Shown here one piece after another: positions 17,914 through 27,770 of a stretch of 43,702 bases of DNA; position 1 is the stretch's first letter, and every line of letters starts with the position of its first letter. The notes below the pieces were generated by a model, which saw nothing but the letters and a program-made list of their open reading frames with translations, ran no database searches and had not been told where the DNA came from. This DNA comes from Bacteroidales bacterium UBA6192 (GTDB lineage: Bacteria > Bacteroidota > Bacteroidia > Bacteroidales > F082), in contig DITE01000016.1 in NCBI GenBank assembly GCA_002422725.1, forward strand, positions 53,135 through 96,836, written 5' to 3'. A program made the position numbers and the translations under genes.

Positions 17914-18649
17914 ACTCTGAAATTTTTCTTTAAAAGTACACCTTTATCTCTTTTGACCCTCATGACAATCCTTAAGTTTTTAAACATACTTGTGTTAACA
18001 ATAACTTAATTCCTGCTTATTTATTTCATCCGAACCAACTAAGTAAATTACAGCAGATACACATTAATCCATAAATAACAAGATAAGCCTTATCCATTTG
18101 CCATTTTTGTTTTTCTCAGCATTATTGTTTGGATTCGCTATAGTGTTTTCGGATATAAATCAGCTGATCAGGCACCTCTCTTTTGTGAAAAAAAGCTGGA
18201 TCTGCAATGGCATCTTCCTTGCTCTGACTTTCATTTTCTTTCCAATACAACTAAAGGCCGAAAAAGATTTCAGGACAGGTAAATGCGGCCATGTTCCTTG
18301 TGTTGACACGTATTCTGATTTCACTTATTGTGCATCGTCCTTCCAATTTATTTTCATTTTCCAACGAATAGGAAATGCCAACCTGCGACATCAGCCTCGC
18401 TAACTTGCAGGCTTCTTGTCATTTGTATTGATGCTCTTTATCATTCTCTGAAATAAAATTCAGATTGGAAAAATAAATCTTTTTAAAATGCATCAACAGG
18501 CGCTGATAAAATGGCTAATGGTACACACTTAATCAGGGGCTATTCTTCCTGGTTTTCCACGTAGAAATGGCCAGAATATTTTCCATCAATAAGTTTGATA
18601 ACTTTCGTTATTCTATTGGCAGATTTTTACTTTGTCGTTAAAAAATGGT
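17914..18649. other. 736-base gap with no gene I can support
   Basis: This gap separates exbB from the 3' end of anmK. The only sizeable frame (18098-18403, plus strand, 101 codons) is rich in Phe, Ile and Ser as expected of translated AT-rich DNA, has no family resemblance, and has no promoter or ribosome site. No strong hairpin or RNA gene was recognised. Confidence 0.5.
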
Positions 18650-19714
18650 TCAGGGAAGGTGAATCCTACCCGCACAACTGTCGCTTGAAGCGCCGGTGAC
18701 ACTGCTGTACACATTTATCTCGTCCTTCCACCTGAGCATGCCCAGAAAGCCGAACACCAGCGCCTCCTTGAAATCAACAAGGTTTTTTTCAGGAACCACT
18801 ACCCGGTGATGGCAGTTTGCCCTGATACGATCGGCCAAAAAATGGTTGTGCGCGCCCCCTCCAGTCAACAGCATTGAAGAAGATGTAATGCCATGAACAG
18901 CCTTGCCGATCTGAATTGCAATGTGTTCGGTAAAAGTCCGCAGCAAATCTGCCGGCACAAGGTTTGACTCTCTCAACAATGGCCATATACATTCCTCAAC
19001 CCATTCACGCCCAAGAGATTTTGGGGCATCCTGTCTGTAGAAGTCGAGTTGGTTTAATTGCCGGAGCAGGTCATCACTTATTGTTCCGGATCGTGCAATT
19101 GCCCCGTTCTCATCATATGCGTAGCCCATGCGGCCTGCGATAGCATCAAGCACCTGGTTGGCAGCACACACATCGAAGGCAATCCGGTTGCCATTCGAAT
19201 CGTCAAAGGAAACATTCGCAATCCCACCAATATTCAAACAAACAGGATATGCAGCAAATAATAATTTATCGCCTGCCGGTACTAATGGCGCTCCCTGACC
19301 GCCTTTGCTGACATCCTCGAATCGAAAATCATTCACCACCGGAATTCCCGTTGCACGAGCAATAGCTTGTCCGTCACCGATTTGCAGGGTAAAACTCTCC
19401 TGAGGTTTGTGAAAAACAGTATGTCCATGTGAGGCAATCAGATCAGGAGTCAATTGAAATTCCTGAATAAACTGCAGGATAAGAGTACCCAGGTATTCAC
19501 CATATTCCTTATCTAATAATTTCAATGTGTTTAAATCCTGATGGAAAGCCCGGTGCAGCTTAGCTTTCCAGCTCTCAGGGTAAGGAATGCATCTGTATGC
19601 CAATCCCTCGTATGACCATACTCCTGATTTGCGAATGAATGCACAACAGGCCAAATCCACTCCATCGAGCGAAGTTCCCGACATAAGTCCGATAGTTGTA
19701 AGGCGTTCCTCCAT
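18650..19714 (-). CDS. anmK: Anhydro-N-acetylmuramic acid kinase
   Basis: This 354-residue cytoplasmic enzyme phosphorylates and opens 1,6-anhydro-MurNAc during recycling of peptidoglycan fragments. The phosphate loop GLMSGTSLDGVDLACCAF near the N-terminus is diagnostic. IASHGHTVFHKP and VNDFRFEDVSKGGQGAPLVP are further family blocks, the latter holding the catalytic aspartate region. PVCLNIGGIANVSF and MLLTGGGAHNHFL are the actin-fold phosphate and adenosine motifs. Length is typical. It follows murF by 60 bases in the same direction, giving a synthesis and recycling pair for cell-wall sugars. Confidence 0.95.
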   Translation of the reverse strand: MEERLTTIGLMSGTSLDGVDLACCAFIRKSGVWSYEGLAYRCIPYPESWKAKLHRAFHQDLNTLKLLDKEYGEYLGTLILQFIQEFQLTPDLIASHGHTVFHKPQESFTLQIGDGQAIARATGIPVVNDFRFEDVSKGGQGAPLVPAGDKLLFAAYPVCLNIGGIANVSFDDSNGNRIAFDVCAANQVLDAIAGRMGYAYDENGAIARSGTISDDLLRQLNQLDFYRQDAPKSLGREWVEECIWPLLRESNLVPADLLRTFTEHIAIQIGKAVHGITSSSMLLTGGGAHNHFLADRIRANCHHRVVVPEKNLVDFKEALVFGFLGMLRWKDEINVYSSVTGASSDSCAGRIHLP

Positions 19715-19774
19715 TTAACGAAATGCTTTAAAGCTGGCAGAAAATGTTGCAGCTAACTGAAACAGCTGCAGTAT

Positions 19775-21076
19775 TTAGTGTAATAAAGACACCCTCTCAA
19801 GCCTGATACCCCTGGAGCCTTTGATCAAAATATCATATCCTGCAATTCCAGCTTGCGATACTACCGAATTGAATTCATCAACACCAGCATACCATAGAAA
19901 TCCATCTTGAGGCATTAATTTGCCAAATTCCTGACCAACAAGATACACCTCCTGAAAACCTAAATCCCTTATCAAATCTAGAATGGCCTGATGTTCCTTT
20001 TCACTTTCTTTCCCAAGTTCAAGCATGTCGCCCAGAATCAGCATCCTTTTGTCGCCATTCAATTTGGCAAAATTCTGCAATGCCAGTGTCATACTTACCG
20101 GATTGGCATTGTAGGCATCCATGATGATGCGGTTCTGTTTTTTTTGGATGAGTTGAGAACGGTTGTTGGAAGGGATATAATCCTGGATTGCCTGATTGAT
20201 TCGTTCCGGTTGAATATCAAAATATCTTCCTATTGTAATGGCTGCTAATATGTTATCAAGGTTGTAGGCACCAACAAGATTCGTATGAACCTCATATGAA
20301 GAGCCAGTTTCATTCCATTCGATACTCAGAAGCGGATTGGATGAAAGCAGTTGACCATTGATTAATGAAGTTGAGGATTGCTTACCATATGTAGCCCTGA
20401 TAATACCTTCAGAATGCTGCATCAGCAAGGCGTCCTGCTGATTCACAAACAATACTCCTTTGATGTTTTCAATTGCCTTGTACAATTCGGTTTTTGCCCT
20501 AACAACGCCTTCAATCCCTCCAAAACCTTCCAGATGGGCCTTGCCTATGTTTGTTATCATACCGAAACCGGGACTTGCAATAGAACAAAGTGCGGCAATC
20601 TCGCCCACATGATTGGCTCCCATTTCAATGACAGCAAACTCTGTTTCCGGAAGTATCCGGAGCAAGGTAAGCGGAACACCAATCTGATTGTTCAGGTTCC
20701 CCTGTGTTGCAATAACCTGATAAACCGACTTCAGTACAACATAAACAAGTTCCTTTGTGGTCGTCTTTCCATTGGATCCTGTGATGGCTATCACTCTGGC
20801 TTTCATCTTCCTACGATGCAACATGGCAAGTTGTTGCAAGCTTTCCAACACATCTGGCACCTTAAAAAGTCCAGGATGATCGTGAAGCGAATCGTCATCT
20901 ACAACAGCCATGGATGCTCCCGATTCTATTGCTTTAACAGCAAACAGGTTACCATTAAAATTTTCGCCTTTCAATGCAAAAAAGATGCTTCCGGGAATAA
21001 TTTGTCTGGAATCGGTTGAAACCGATTTACATTGAAGAAAATGCTGATAGAGATTATTCAGTTTTAAACTATCCAT
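19775..21076 (-). CDS. murF: UDP-N-acetylmuramoyl-tripeptide--D-Ala-D-Ala ligase
   Basis: This encodes a 433-residue Mur ligase that adds D-Ala-D-Ala to the UDP-MurNAc-tripeptide, the last cytoplasmic peptide step of peptidoglycan synthesis. The N-terminal substrate domain has STDSRQIIPGSIFFALKGEN, the ATP loop is AITGSNGKTTTKEL, and FAVIEMGANHVGEIAAL is the carbamate and metal region. IMDAYNANPVSMTLAL matches the C-terminal family block. I chose the ATG at 21076; the open frame also extends to a TTG three codons earlier. It begins just beyond the gldJ terminator, so it should have its own promoter, and it is probably cotranscribed with anmK. Confidence 0.95.
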   Translation of the reverse strand: MDSLKLNNLYQHFLQCKSVSTDSRQIIPGSIFFALKGENFNGNLFAVKAIESGASMAVVDDDSLHDHPGLFKVPDVLESLQQLAMLHRRKMKARVIAITGSNGKTTTKELVYVVLKSVYQVIATQGNLNNQIGVPLTLLRILPETEFAVIEMGANHVGEIAALCSIASPGFGMITNIGKAHLEGFGGIEGVVRAKTELYKAIENIKGVLFVNQQDALLMQHSEGIIRATYGKQSSTSLINGQLLSSNPLLSIEWNETGSSYEVHTNLVGAYNLDNILAAITIGRYFDIQPERINQAIQDYIPSNNRSQLIQKKQNRIIMDAYNANPVSMTLALQNFAKLNGDKRMLILGDMLELGKESEKEHQAILDLIRDLGFQEVYLVGQEFGKLMPQDGFLWYAGVDEFNSVVSQAGIAGYDILIKGSRGIRLERVSLLH

Positions 21077-21091
21077 AGCCAACAAAGCTAT

Positions 21092-21128
21092 AAAAAAACC
21101 TCATTTCCAGTAAAAGAAATGAGGTTTT
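21092..21128 (-). terminator. Intrinsic terminator after gldJ
   Basis: A 13-bp perfect stem (21116-21128 with 21095-21107, eight-base loop) is followed on the minus strand by a run of T residues to 21092. It lies 22 bases past the gldJ stop and just before murF. The arms read AAAACCTCATTTC and its complement. Confidence 0.85.
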
Positions 21129-21150
21129 CCGGTATAATTTTAATAAAATG

Positions 21151-22632
21151 CTATTTGCTGTTTCCGAGCGGGCTTCCTACTTTATTCATTGCGCACCGGA
21201 AACCAATTGATGAAGATGCTTCGTCCTCATTCAGAAATCTTCTTACACCAGGGCTGAGGAAATAAGCTCTATCGGCCCATGAACCTCCCTTATAAACCCT
21301 TGATTTGTCTGATATTAAAGTTGTTACACCATAATCATACATTTCTGTAGTTGATGAAGGGTCGTCGTTACCACTTAACCAATCACTCTGAATGGTTGAC
21401 ATATAGTCACCATCAGCATAGTTAACCACATTACCTTTGCGATAATTTTTGCGGTTTGCAGCTTCTTCAGGAGTAACTTCGGTATAACGCATACGTCCGA
21501 GAGAATCCTTCTGAGCAAGGAAACCATCTGAATCTTTGGCTTTGTTCACGAAAATATTGCCACGGAAAGGATTGTAGTCATGTACATCTTCGAAAGAGAG
21601 TGGACGATAAATGTCAAGCACCCACTCGGCAACGTTACCGGCCATATTGTAAAGACCATAGTCGTTAGGCCAGTATGAGCCTACCGGTGCGGGCAGGTCG
21701 GCTCCGTCATTCAGGTTTCCTGCAATACCCATATAATCGCCCGGGCCACGTTTGAAGTTGGCAACAAAACTACCATAATACTTTGTGTCGTCGGTGCGCA
21801 GACCATCACCATTCCAAGGATAAACCCTACGTTCAACAACGCGTTCATACAAGGTGTTACCAACGAGTCCGAGAGCAGCATATTCCCATTCAGCTTCTGT
21901 AGGAAGGCGATATCGTGGAACCATCAAACCATCTTCAAAGCGAACGTTGCGAACGCCTGATCCACTTGGGTCAAGATCTTCTTTACCTTCTTTGATAAGA
22001 CCTTCGTATTGTCCGGCAAGATAGGCTTCGGTGTTGAAGTTGTTTTCATTCTTCTGATCCGGGTCATTATCAAGCACTCCGGCCTTAATCAACATATTTT
22101 CGTTCACCCGATCAGTACGCCAGTTGGAATAATCATTGGCCTGAAGCCAGCTGACACCCACAACCGGATAGTCGTGATAAGAAGGATGACGAAAATAAAT
22201 CTCAACAAGAGGCTCATTGTAAGCCAATCTATTGCGCCAGACAAGTGTATCGGGCAATGCTTTTTGTACAACTGCAGGATAATCCTGACCAAAAACCCTG
22301 TTGAGCCAGTAGATATACTCCAGATAGGCTACATTGCTCACTTCGGTCTGATCCATGTAAAAGGATGAAACTGTCACCCTACGGGGAGGATTGTTCCAGT
22401 CATACATGAGGTCCTCATAGGTTCCCCCCATGACAAAAGTACCGCCTTCAATAGCGATAAGACCTGGAGCAGTAATTTGCTCTTTTGACTTGGCAACTTC
22501 AAAACCACCCGATTTTGGATCATTATAATTCCAACCTGTTGTTGGTGATGCCGTTTTTTTATTACACGACATTGTGAAAGCAAATGCCAAAAACAGCATC
22601 GAAACTGTAAGTAATTTGTTGATTCTGAACAT
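21151..22632 (-). CDS. gldJ: GldJ-type lipoprotein of gliding motility / type IX secretion
   Basis: This encodes a 493-residue lipoprotein. The signal peptide ends in FTMSC with the lipidated Cys at about residue 23. A formylglycine-generating-enzyme-like domain fills the rest: EGGTFVMGG, VSSFYMDQTEVSN, YPVVGVSWLQANDYSNWRT, RLPTEAEWEYAA, then NMAGNVAEWVLD, and a final KGGSWADRAYF to SSIGFRCAM. The DTLVWRNRLAYNE block separates GldJ from its paralogue GldK. In Flavobacterium, GldJ is needed for stability of the GldK ring component of the type IX system and gldJ neighbours porU and porV, as here. It follows the porP/sprF-like gene by 41 bases and ends at a strong terminator. Confidence 0.9.
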   Translation of the reverse strand: MFRINKLLTVSMLFLAFAFTMSCNKKTASPTTGWNYNDPKSGGFEVAKSKEQITAPGLIAIEGGTFVMGGTYEDLMYDWNNPPRRVTVSSFYMDQTEVSNVAYLEYIYWLNRVFGQDYPAVVQKALPDTLVWRNRLAYNEPLVEIYFRHPSYHDYPVVGVSWLQANDYSNWRTDRVNENMLIKAGVLDNDPDQKNENNFNTEAYLAGQYEGLIKEGKEDLDPSGSGVRNVRFEDGLMVPRYRLPTEAEWEYAALGLVGNTLYERVVERRVYPWNGDGLRTDDTKYYGSFVANFKRGPGDYMGIAGNLNDGADLPAPVGSYWPNDYGLYNMAGNVAEWVLDIYRPLSFEDVHDYNPFRGNIFVNKAKDSDGFLAQKDSLGRMRYTEVTPEEAANRKNYRKGNVVNYADGDYMSTIQSDWLSGNDDPSSTTEMYDYGVTTLISDKSRVYKGGSWADRAYFLSPGVRRFLNEDEASSSIGFRCAMNKVGSPLGNSK

Positions 22633-22673
22633 TTTTATTTGCGTTTTGAAAATAATGTTTGGATTACTAATAA

Positions 22674-23681
22674 CTAAAATGAGGGCGAATTTATTGCCCT
22701 GATGCGTCTTCTTTTTGGTTCTTTATAAATACAAAAGTCCCATGCAAAGGAGATTTCATGTGCGCCACCACTAGCCCCTCCTAATTTCGACATGGTAAAA
22801 TCATAATTATATCCAAACCTGAAATTATCCCAGGTAAGCCCAACCAAAATGATTGCAGCATCTGCATTGTCAAAATTATGGCGAAACCATGTTCCAATAA
22901 CAAAAGGATATTTGTTAACGTAAAGACCGAAATTCAGCTGCTGGAACTTTCCTTGCTGCTGATATAGAATATTTGGCTGCAACATAACATCACCTTGATA
23001 ATAACCACCGAAGGTTCCTTCTGTTACATTAATCATGGTTCCTGCATGCGCCGTGATTTTCATTGGCATTTTGTTGTCTGAATTGTCATAGAATGACAAA
23101 TCAGGTTCGGTGAGATGATCAGCATTGACTCCGACGAACAGCTTATCGAGGTATCCCATCATCAGTCCGGCACCAAAATCTACGGCGCTAACACTTGATT
23201 TGGAAGGAGGTGTTTCGCCAGTTGTCGGATTAATTGTTCCTGTTGTAGGATTAATCTGATCGGCAAAAACAAACTTTCCCCAATCAAGTTTCTCCTGATA
23301 ATAGGCACCTTTAACCCCAAAACTAATCACTACAGGATCGCTCACTTTCAGATTGTAGGCATAAAAACCACCAATAGAGGTGCGGTTATATGCCCCATCG
23401 CCCTGCTGATCGTTCATAAACATGAGTCCGATACCGCTGTTTATATTGGGAAGACTCTGGTCATAACTTGCCGAATAGGTTATAAAAGCATTCGACAACG
23501 ACGGCCATTGATTCCTGTAGTTGAGATTAATACGGCCGCATTCCGTTGATCCGGTGAGTGCCGGATTCAGGAACAATGGGTTCGCATAAAACTGTGAAAA
23601 GGCCGGGTCTTGCGCAAAAAGCCGGAATGTTGCTCCGAACATCATCACGCTTAGGAAAAAAAATACAATCTTTTTCGACAT
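22674..23681 (-). CDS. PorP/SprF family type IX secretion membrane protein
   Basis: This encodes a 335-residue outer-membrane beta-barrel protein. I chose the ATG at 23681 because it starts a clean signal peptide (KKIVFFFLSVMMFGATFRL, cleavage near FAQD). The mature N-terminus is the family signature QDPAFSQFYANPLFLNPALT, followed by YRNQWP and GLMFMNDQQGDGAYN. The last strands contain FRFGYNYDFTMSKLGG and the ending is basic. PorP/SprF proteins help anchor secreted proteins or form part of the outer-membrane ring. Several paralogues occur per genome, so no specific symbol is given. It is divergent from porU and upstream of gldJ. Confidence 0.9.
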   Translation of the reverse strand: MSKKIVFFFLSVMMFGATFRLFAQDPAFSQFYANPLFLNPALTGSTECGRINLNYRNQWPSLSNAFITYSASYDQSLPNINSGIGLMFMNDQQGDGAYNRTSIGGFYAYNLKVSDPVVISFGVKGAYYQEKLDWGKFVFADQINPTTGTINPTTGETPPSKSSVSAVDFGAGLMMGYLDKLFVGVNADHLTEPDLSFYDNSDNKMPMKITAHAGTMINVTEGTFGGYYQGDVMLQPNILYQQQGKFQQLNFGLYVNKYPFVIGTWFRHNFDNADAAIILVGLTWDNFRFGYNYDFTMSKLGGASGGAHEISFAWDFCIYKEPKRRRIRAINSPSF

Positions 23682-23829
23682 TGATCTGCTAGAGTTTTGG
23701 TTGCGAAATGGCGTACAATGATACAACGTTTTTCTTTACGAAATAACATTTTTTATGAAAAACTTAAATTGGCAATAATTAGTGGTGGTTTGCGTTTAGC
23801 AACTGAAAGTGTATTAAGCATTAGAGATA

Positions 23830-23858
23830 TTGCACAAAACCTTATTCCGATATCTTTG
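23830..23858 (+). promoter_or_regulatory. Promoter of the porU operon
   Basis: TTG (23830-23832), 18 bases, then TATCTTTG (23851-23858) is a full match to the Bacteroidota pattern. A second candidate lies just downstream: TTG (23863-23865), 21 bases, TAATTTTG (23887-23894). Either gives a leader of about 55-90 bases before the porU ATG at 23956. No gene is supported in the 274-base divergent gap 23682-23955. Confidence 0.55.
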
Positions 23859-23955
23859 TTTATTGAATTAGCAAGTTTACCATTGATAATTTTGTGGATT
23901 ACGATAAGATTAGGTCCGTGTAATTAACCCTAAACCAAAACAATTGACAACCGGC

Positions 23956-26900
23956 ATGAAGCATCGTTTAATCATCCTGTTAATAGTTAGCATTAGCCAA
24001 CAGCTATTTGCTCAGGAACTCATTTACACGCATCAACATAAAATTCAATGGACCGAACCTGATGTTTTACATAAGGATGGGTTTGACAAAGAACTCAGAA
24101 TGCACTTTGAGGGCGCCTGGTATGCAGGATCGGATCTGAATCCGCTGTTTCATTTTCAGATACCTGTATATGATGCTGATATTCAAGGAATAACCGCTTT
24201 ATCTGACTTAAAAGTTGAACCGGTCCCTGCCAGCCAGGTCTACCTTATCGACAACCGGATGCTGGACACAGCTTTTACAATTACTGCATTCATTAGCCAA
24301 TCCAGAGAAACACCTTTATATAATATGACTGTGAAATCAATCAGGTTAAACCCTGACACAAGGGCTTTAGAGCGTTTGGTTTCATTTGAATCGCAGATAA
24401 CCCTTGAGCCCAAAGCTGTTAAAGAGGAATTTCAACAAAAAATATATGCTGACAACTCCATTCTGGCTACAGGTAACTGGCACAAATTCGGAATTACCAC
24501 TTCGGGTGTTTACAAAATCAGCGCTAGTGATTTACAAGCAATGGGAATAAATCCTTCAGCAATTGATCCCCGGAACATCAGAATTTTTGGTAACGGTGGT
24601 GCCCCACTACCCGAAAAAAACGCTGAAACCCGTATCGATGACCTGGCCGAAAACCCAATCCTGGTTGTTGGTGAAGATGACGGACGATTTGATCAGGACG
24701 ACTATATTCTGCTCTATGCACAGGGGCCTGTTATCTGGAAATATAACCTATTCAATGGCTTTTATTATCATCGCAACAATTATTACGACAACTACAGCTA
24801 TTTTTTCATCACTACTGACTTAGGTTCGGGTTTGCGGATTCAGACCCAGCAAACCAATGGGACTTCTCAGGCAGTAATTACAGACTTTCTCGATTATGCT
24901 GTTTATGAAAAAGATTTGTTTAACCTCTCAAACACTGGCCGCACCTGGTATGGTGAATTGTTTGACGTTAACCTTAAACTCAATTTTGAGTTTGCATTTC
25001 CTAATGCTATAAAGACCAGAGAGGCGTTCATTATGAGTGAAGTTGCCTCCAGAAACTTCAATCCCGCCAAATTCATATTCACTGTTGACGGTCAGCCAGG
25101 ATTAAGCCTGAACATGGAGACAACCACACAAACGGGTTATAGCTTTGCCAAAGACAAAAGGGCCGAGATTCAGTTTTTTCCTACTAACGAAAAGCCTTCC
25201 ATCCAGTTGGAATACCAGCGCACTGTGTCATCATCCCGAGGCTGGCTCGATTACATTTCTGTGAATGTGTGGCGCGAACTGATTTTTTCGGGCCCACAGA
25301 TGCATTTCCGCAACCCACACACGGTGTCACAAGGCAATTTAAATACCTACAAGGTTGGAGGAGCAAATCAAAATCTAAGAATATGGGATGTTACCAACCC
25401 AAACTCGGTTTTTTCGGTAACAAGCAGTCTGCAGGGAAATGTTTTGAGTTTCGATGCTACTGCCGATGAAATCCGCCAGTTTGTAGCCTTCGACGGCAGC
25501 TCATACCTGAGCGTTGAAAACATTGGGAAAGTTGAAAATCAGAACCTTCACGCAGTGAAAAACATTGATTATTTAATAATCAGTCATCCTGATTTTCTTG
25601 GCGAGGCAGAGCGTCTGGCAAATTTCCACCGCATTCAGAGTGGTCTACAGGTGTATATTACTACTCCCAATCTTATTTATAATGAGTTCTCCTCCGGAGC
25701 GCAAGATATTACGGCAATCCGCGACTTTGTCCGTATGCTTTATCTTGATAGTGATCCTGGCCGGCAGATCAGGTATTTATTGCTTTTCGGTGATGCTTCG
25801 TTTGATTACAAAAACATCCTGACAGGGAATTCGAACTTTGTTCCTACCTGGCAATCGCTTCCTTCACTGAACATCGTCAGTTCAATTGCTACCGATGATT
25901 ACTATGGTTTTCTTGATGAAGGCGAAGGGGGAAACACTGCTGATTTGTTGGATATTGGCATAGGCCGCTTCCCTGTTGCTTCGTTAGAGCAAGCCCGTCA
26001 CATGGTTGACAAGGTGTTACATTATTCGAGTCATTCTGACAAAGTGCGCGGCCCATGGCGCAATACCATCACTTTTGTGGCCGACGATAGCGATGGAAAC
26101 CTGCATATGAATGATGCTGAATATTTATACAGGCAGATTGATTCAACTGTAAGGGCAATCAATATTGACAAAGTTTATCTTGATGCCTATCAGCAAATAT
26201 CTACTCCTTCCGGTCAAAAAGCTCCGGATGTGAACGAAGCCATTAATAAAAGAATGGATAAAGGCTCTTTGATCATGAATTATTCCGGGCATGGTGGCGA
26301 AGTGGGATGGGGTCACGAGCGTTTTCTTGAAATTGCCGATATTAATAGCTGGAATAATTTCGACAAAATGCCGGTTTTTATCACAGCAACCTGTGAATTC
26401 AGCCGTTATGATGATGCACAAAGAACCTCAGCCGGTGAAATGGTAATCCTTAATCCAAAAGGCGGGGCAATTGCAATGTTCACAACGGCACGTGCAACTT
26501 ATGCTTCTGCAAACAGAATCCTTAACCTTGGTATTTTTCAGAATAATATGTTTATCAAGCTAAATGGCGAATACCCAAGATTTGGCGACATTATCAGGCG
26601 TTCGAAGCTACGGGGCGATGCAAATGACAGAAAGTTTGTCTTACTCGGCGACCCCGCTCTTCAGCTTGCCCTTCCTGCCCACAAAGTAATTACTTCTCAC
26701 ATCAACGAAAAACCTGTTGGACTGACACCTGACACCCTTAGAGCTCTGGATATTATAACGATTAAAGGATTTATTATGGATGACCAGAACAATCCGCTGA
26801 ACGACTACAATGGAATCCTTTATCCGACTGTTTACGACAAAGCCAGTACAATAACCACCAAGGGGGATGAAAATGGCTACCAGCAGACCTTCCAGCTTCG

Positions 26901-27759
26901 CAACAGTATCATATATAATGGTAAGACTGAAATTGTGAACGGTCAATTTGAGTTCAGTTTCATGATGCCTAAAGATATTGCTTATCAATTCGGTACAGGT
27001 CGAATAAGTTATTATGGCACTGATCTCCAAACAGATGCCTCCGGATATTATGAAGATATTATCGTGGGAGGGTTTAACCAAAATACAGTGAATGATAATA
27101 ATGGTCCGCATATCAGGCTTTTCATGAACGACACCTCTTTTGTAAATGGTGGCATGACGAACGAAAACCCGATTTTGCTTGCATTGGTGGAAGACGAAAA
27201 TGGCATTAATACAACAGGCACCGGTATTGGTCATGATATAGTAGCAAGTTTGAATGGCGCAACCGTTAGCACAGCCATACTGAATGATTTTTATGAGTCA
27301 GAACTGAACCGTCAGGCAAGTGGGATAATTAACTATCCATTCAGAAACCTAAACCCTGGCAAACACACGGTTCAATTGAAAGTTTGGGATGTCTTCAATA
27401 ATTCATCTGAAGCCAGCATCGAATTTGAAGTAATAGGTAGTCAATCTGTTGTACTGAACAACCTGATTAACTTCCCGAATCCCTTTACCGAAAATACCAA
27501 TTTTGTATTTGATCACAATCAGACCGGTCAGGAACTCGACATTCAAATCAGGATATATGATTTATCAGGCCGGCAAATCAAAATGTTAGAGGAAAGAATG
27601 GTACCTGCTGCTTACAAAAGCACGCCTGTAACCTGGGATGGGCGCACCGATACCGGACAACAAATTGCAAAAGGTTTGTATCTTTATCGCCTCAGAGTAA
27701 CAAATGAAAAAGGTGTTAGTAATGAAATACATTCAAAATTGATTTACTTTACCCCATAA
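23956..27759 (+). CDS. porU: Type IX secretion C25-family sortase PorU
   Basis: This encodes a 1267-residue secreted cysteine protease of the gingipain-like C25 family. PorU removes C-terminal signals from cargo at the cell surface and attaches the cargo to lipopolysaccharide. The signal peptide is MKHRLIILLIVSISQQLFAQ; the open frame also has a TTG four codons earlier. The catalytic pair is visible as His779 in NYSGHGGEVGWG and Cys813 in FITATCEFSRYDD. DYLIISHPDFL and YLLLFGDASFDYKN are C25 blocks. The last 85 residues (NFPNPFTENTNFVF to LYLYRLRVTNEKG) form the C-terminal sorting-type domain expected in PorU. It is 11 bases upstream of a paralogue and in an operon-like run with porV. Confidence 0.9.
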   Translation: MKHRLIILLIVSISQQLFAQELIYTHQHKIQWTEPDVLHKDGFDKELRMHFEGAWYAGSDLNPLFHFQIPVYDADIQGITALSDLKVEPVPASQVYLIDNRMLDTAFTITAFISQSRETPLYNMTVKSIRLNPDTRALERLVSFESQITLEPKAVKEEFQQKIYADNSILATGNWHKFGITTSGVYKISASDLQAMGINPSAIDPRNIRIFGNGGAPLPEKNAETRIDDLAENPILVVGEDDGRFDQDDYILLYAQGPVIWKYNLFNGFYYHRNNYYDNYSYFFITTDLGSGLRIQTQQTNGTSQAVITDFLDYAVYEKDLFNLSNTGRTWYGELFDVNLKLNFEFAFPNAIKTREAFIMSEVASRNFNPAKFIFTVDGQPGLSLNMETTTQTGYSFAKDKRAEIQFFPTNEKPSIQLEYQRTVSSSRGWLDYISVNVWRELIFSGPQMHFRNPHTVSQGNLNTYKVGGANQNLRIWDVTNPNSVFSVTSSLQGNVLSFDATADEIRQFVAFDGSSYLSVENIGKVENQNLHAVKNIDYLIISHPDFLGEAERLANFHRIQSGLQVYITTPNLIYNEFSSGAQDITAIRDFVRMLYLDSDPGRQIRYLLLFGDASFDYKNILTGNSNFVPTWQSLPSLNIVSSIATDDYYGFLDEGEGGNTADLLDIGIGRFPVASLEQARHMVDKVLHYSSHSDKVRGPWRNTITFVADDSDGNLHMNDAEYLYRQIDSTVRAINIDKVYLDAYQQISTPSGQKAPDVNEAINKRMDKGSLIMNYSGHGGEVGWGHERFLEIADINSWNNFDKMPVFITATCEFSRYDDAQRTSAGEMVILNPKGGAIAMFTTARATYASANRILNLGIFQNNMFIKLNGEYPRFGDIIRRSKLRGDANDRKFVLLGDPALQLALPAHKVITSHINEKPVGLTPDTLRALDIITIKGFIMDDQNNPLNDYNGILYPTVYDKASTITTKGDENGYQQTFQLRNSIIYNGKTEIVNGQFEFSFMMPKDIAYQFGTGRISYYGTDLQTDASGYYEDIIVGGFNQNTVNDNNGPHIRLFMNDTSFVNGGMTNENPILLALVEDENGINTTGTGIGHDIVASLNGATVSTAILNDFYESELNRQASGIINYPFRNLNPGKHTVQLKVWDVFNNSSEASIEFEVIGSQSVVLNNLINFPNPFTENTNFVFDHNQTGQELDIQIRIYDLSGRQIKMLEERMVPAAYKSTPVTWDGRTDTGQQIAKGLYLYRLRVTNEKGVSNEIHSKLIYFTP

Positions 27760-27770
27760 TATATTACAAG

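Noticed and set aside
18098..18403. 101-codon frame in the gap between exbB and anmK
   Set aside because: No family resemblance, no promoter or ribosome site, and a residue make-up typical of random translation of AT-rich DNA.
23697..23927. 76-codon frame between the porP/sprF-like and porU genes
   Set aside because: It overlaps the predicted porU promoters and the divergent control region and has no recognisable domain.
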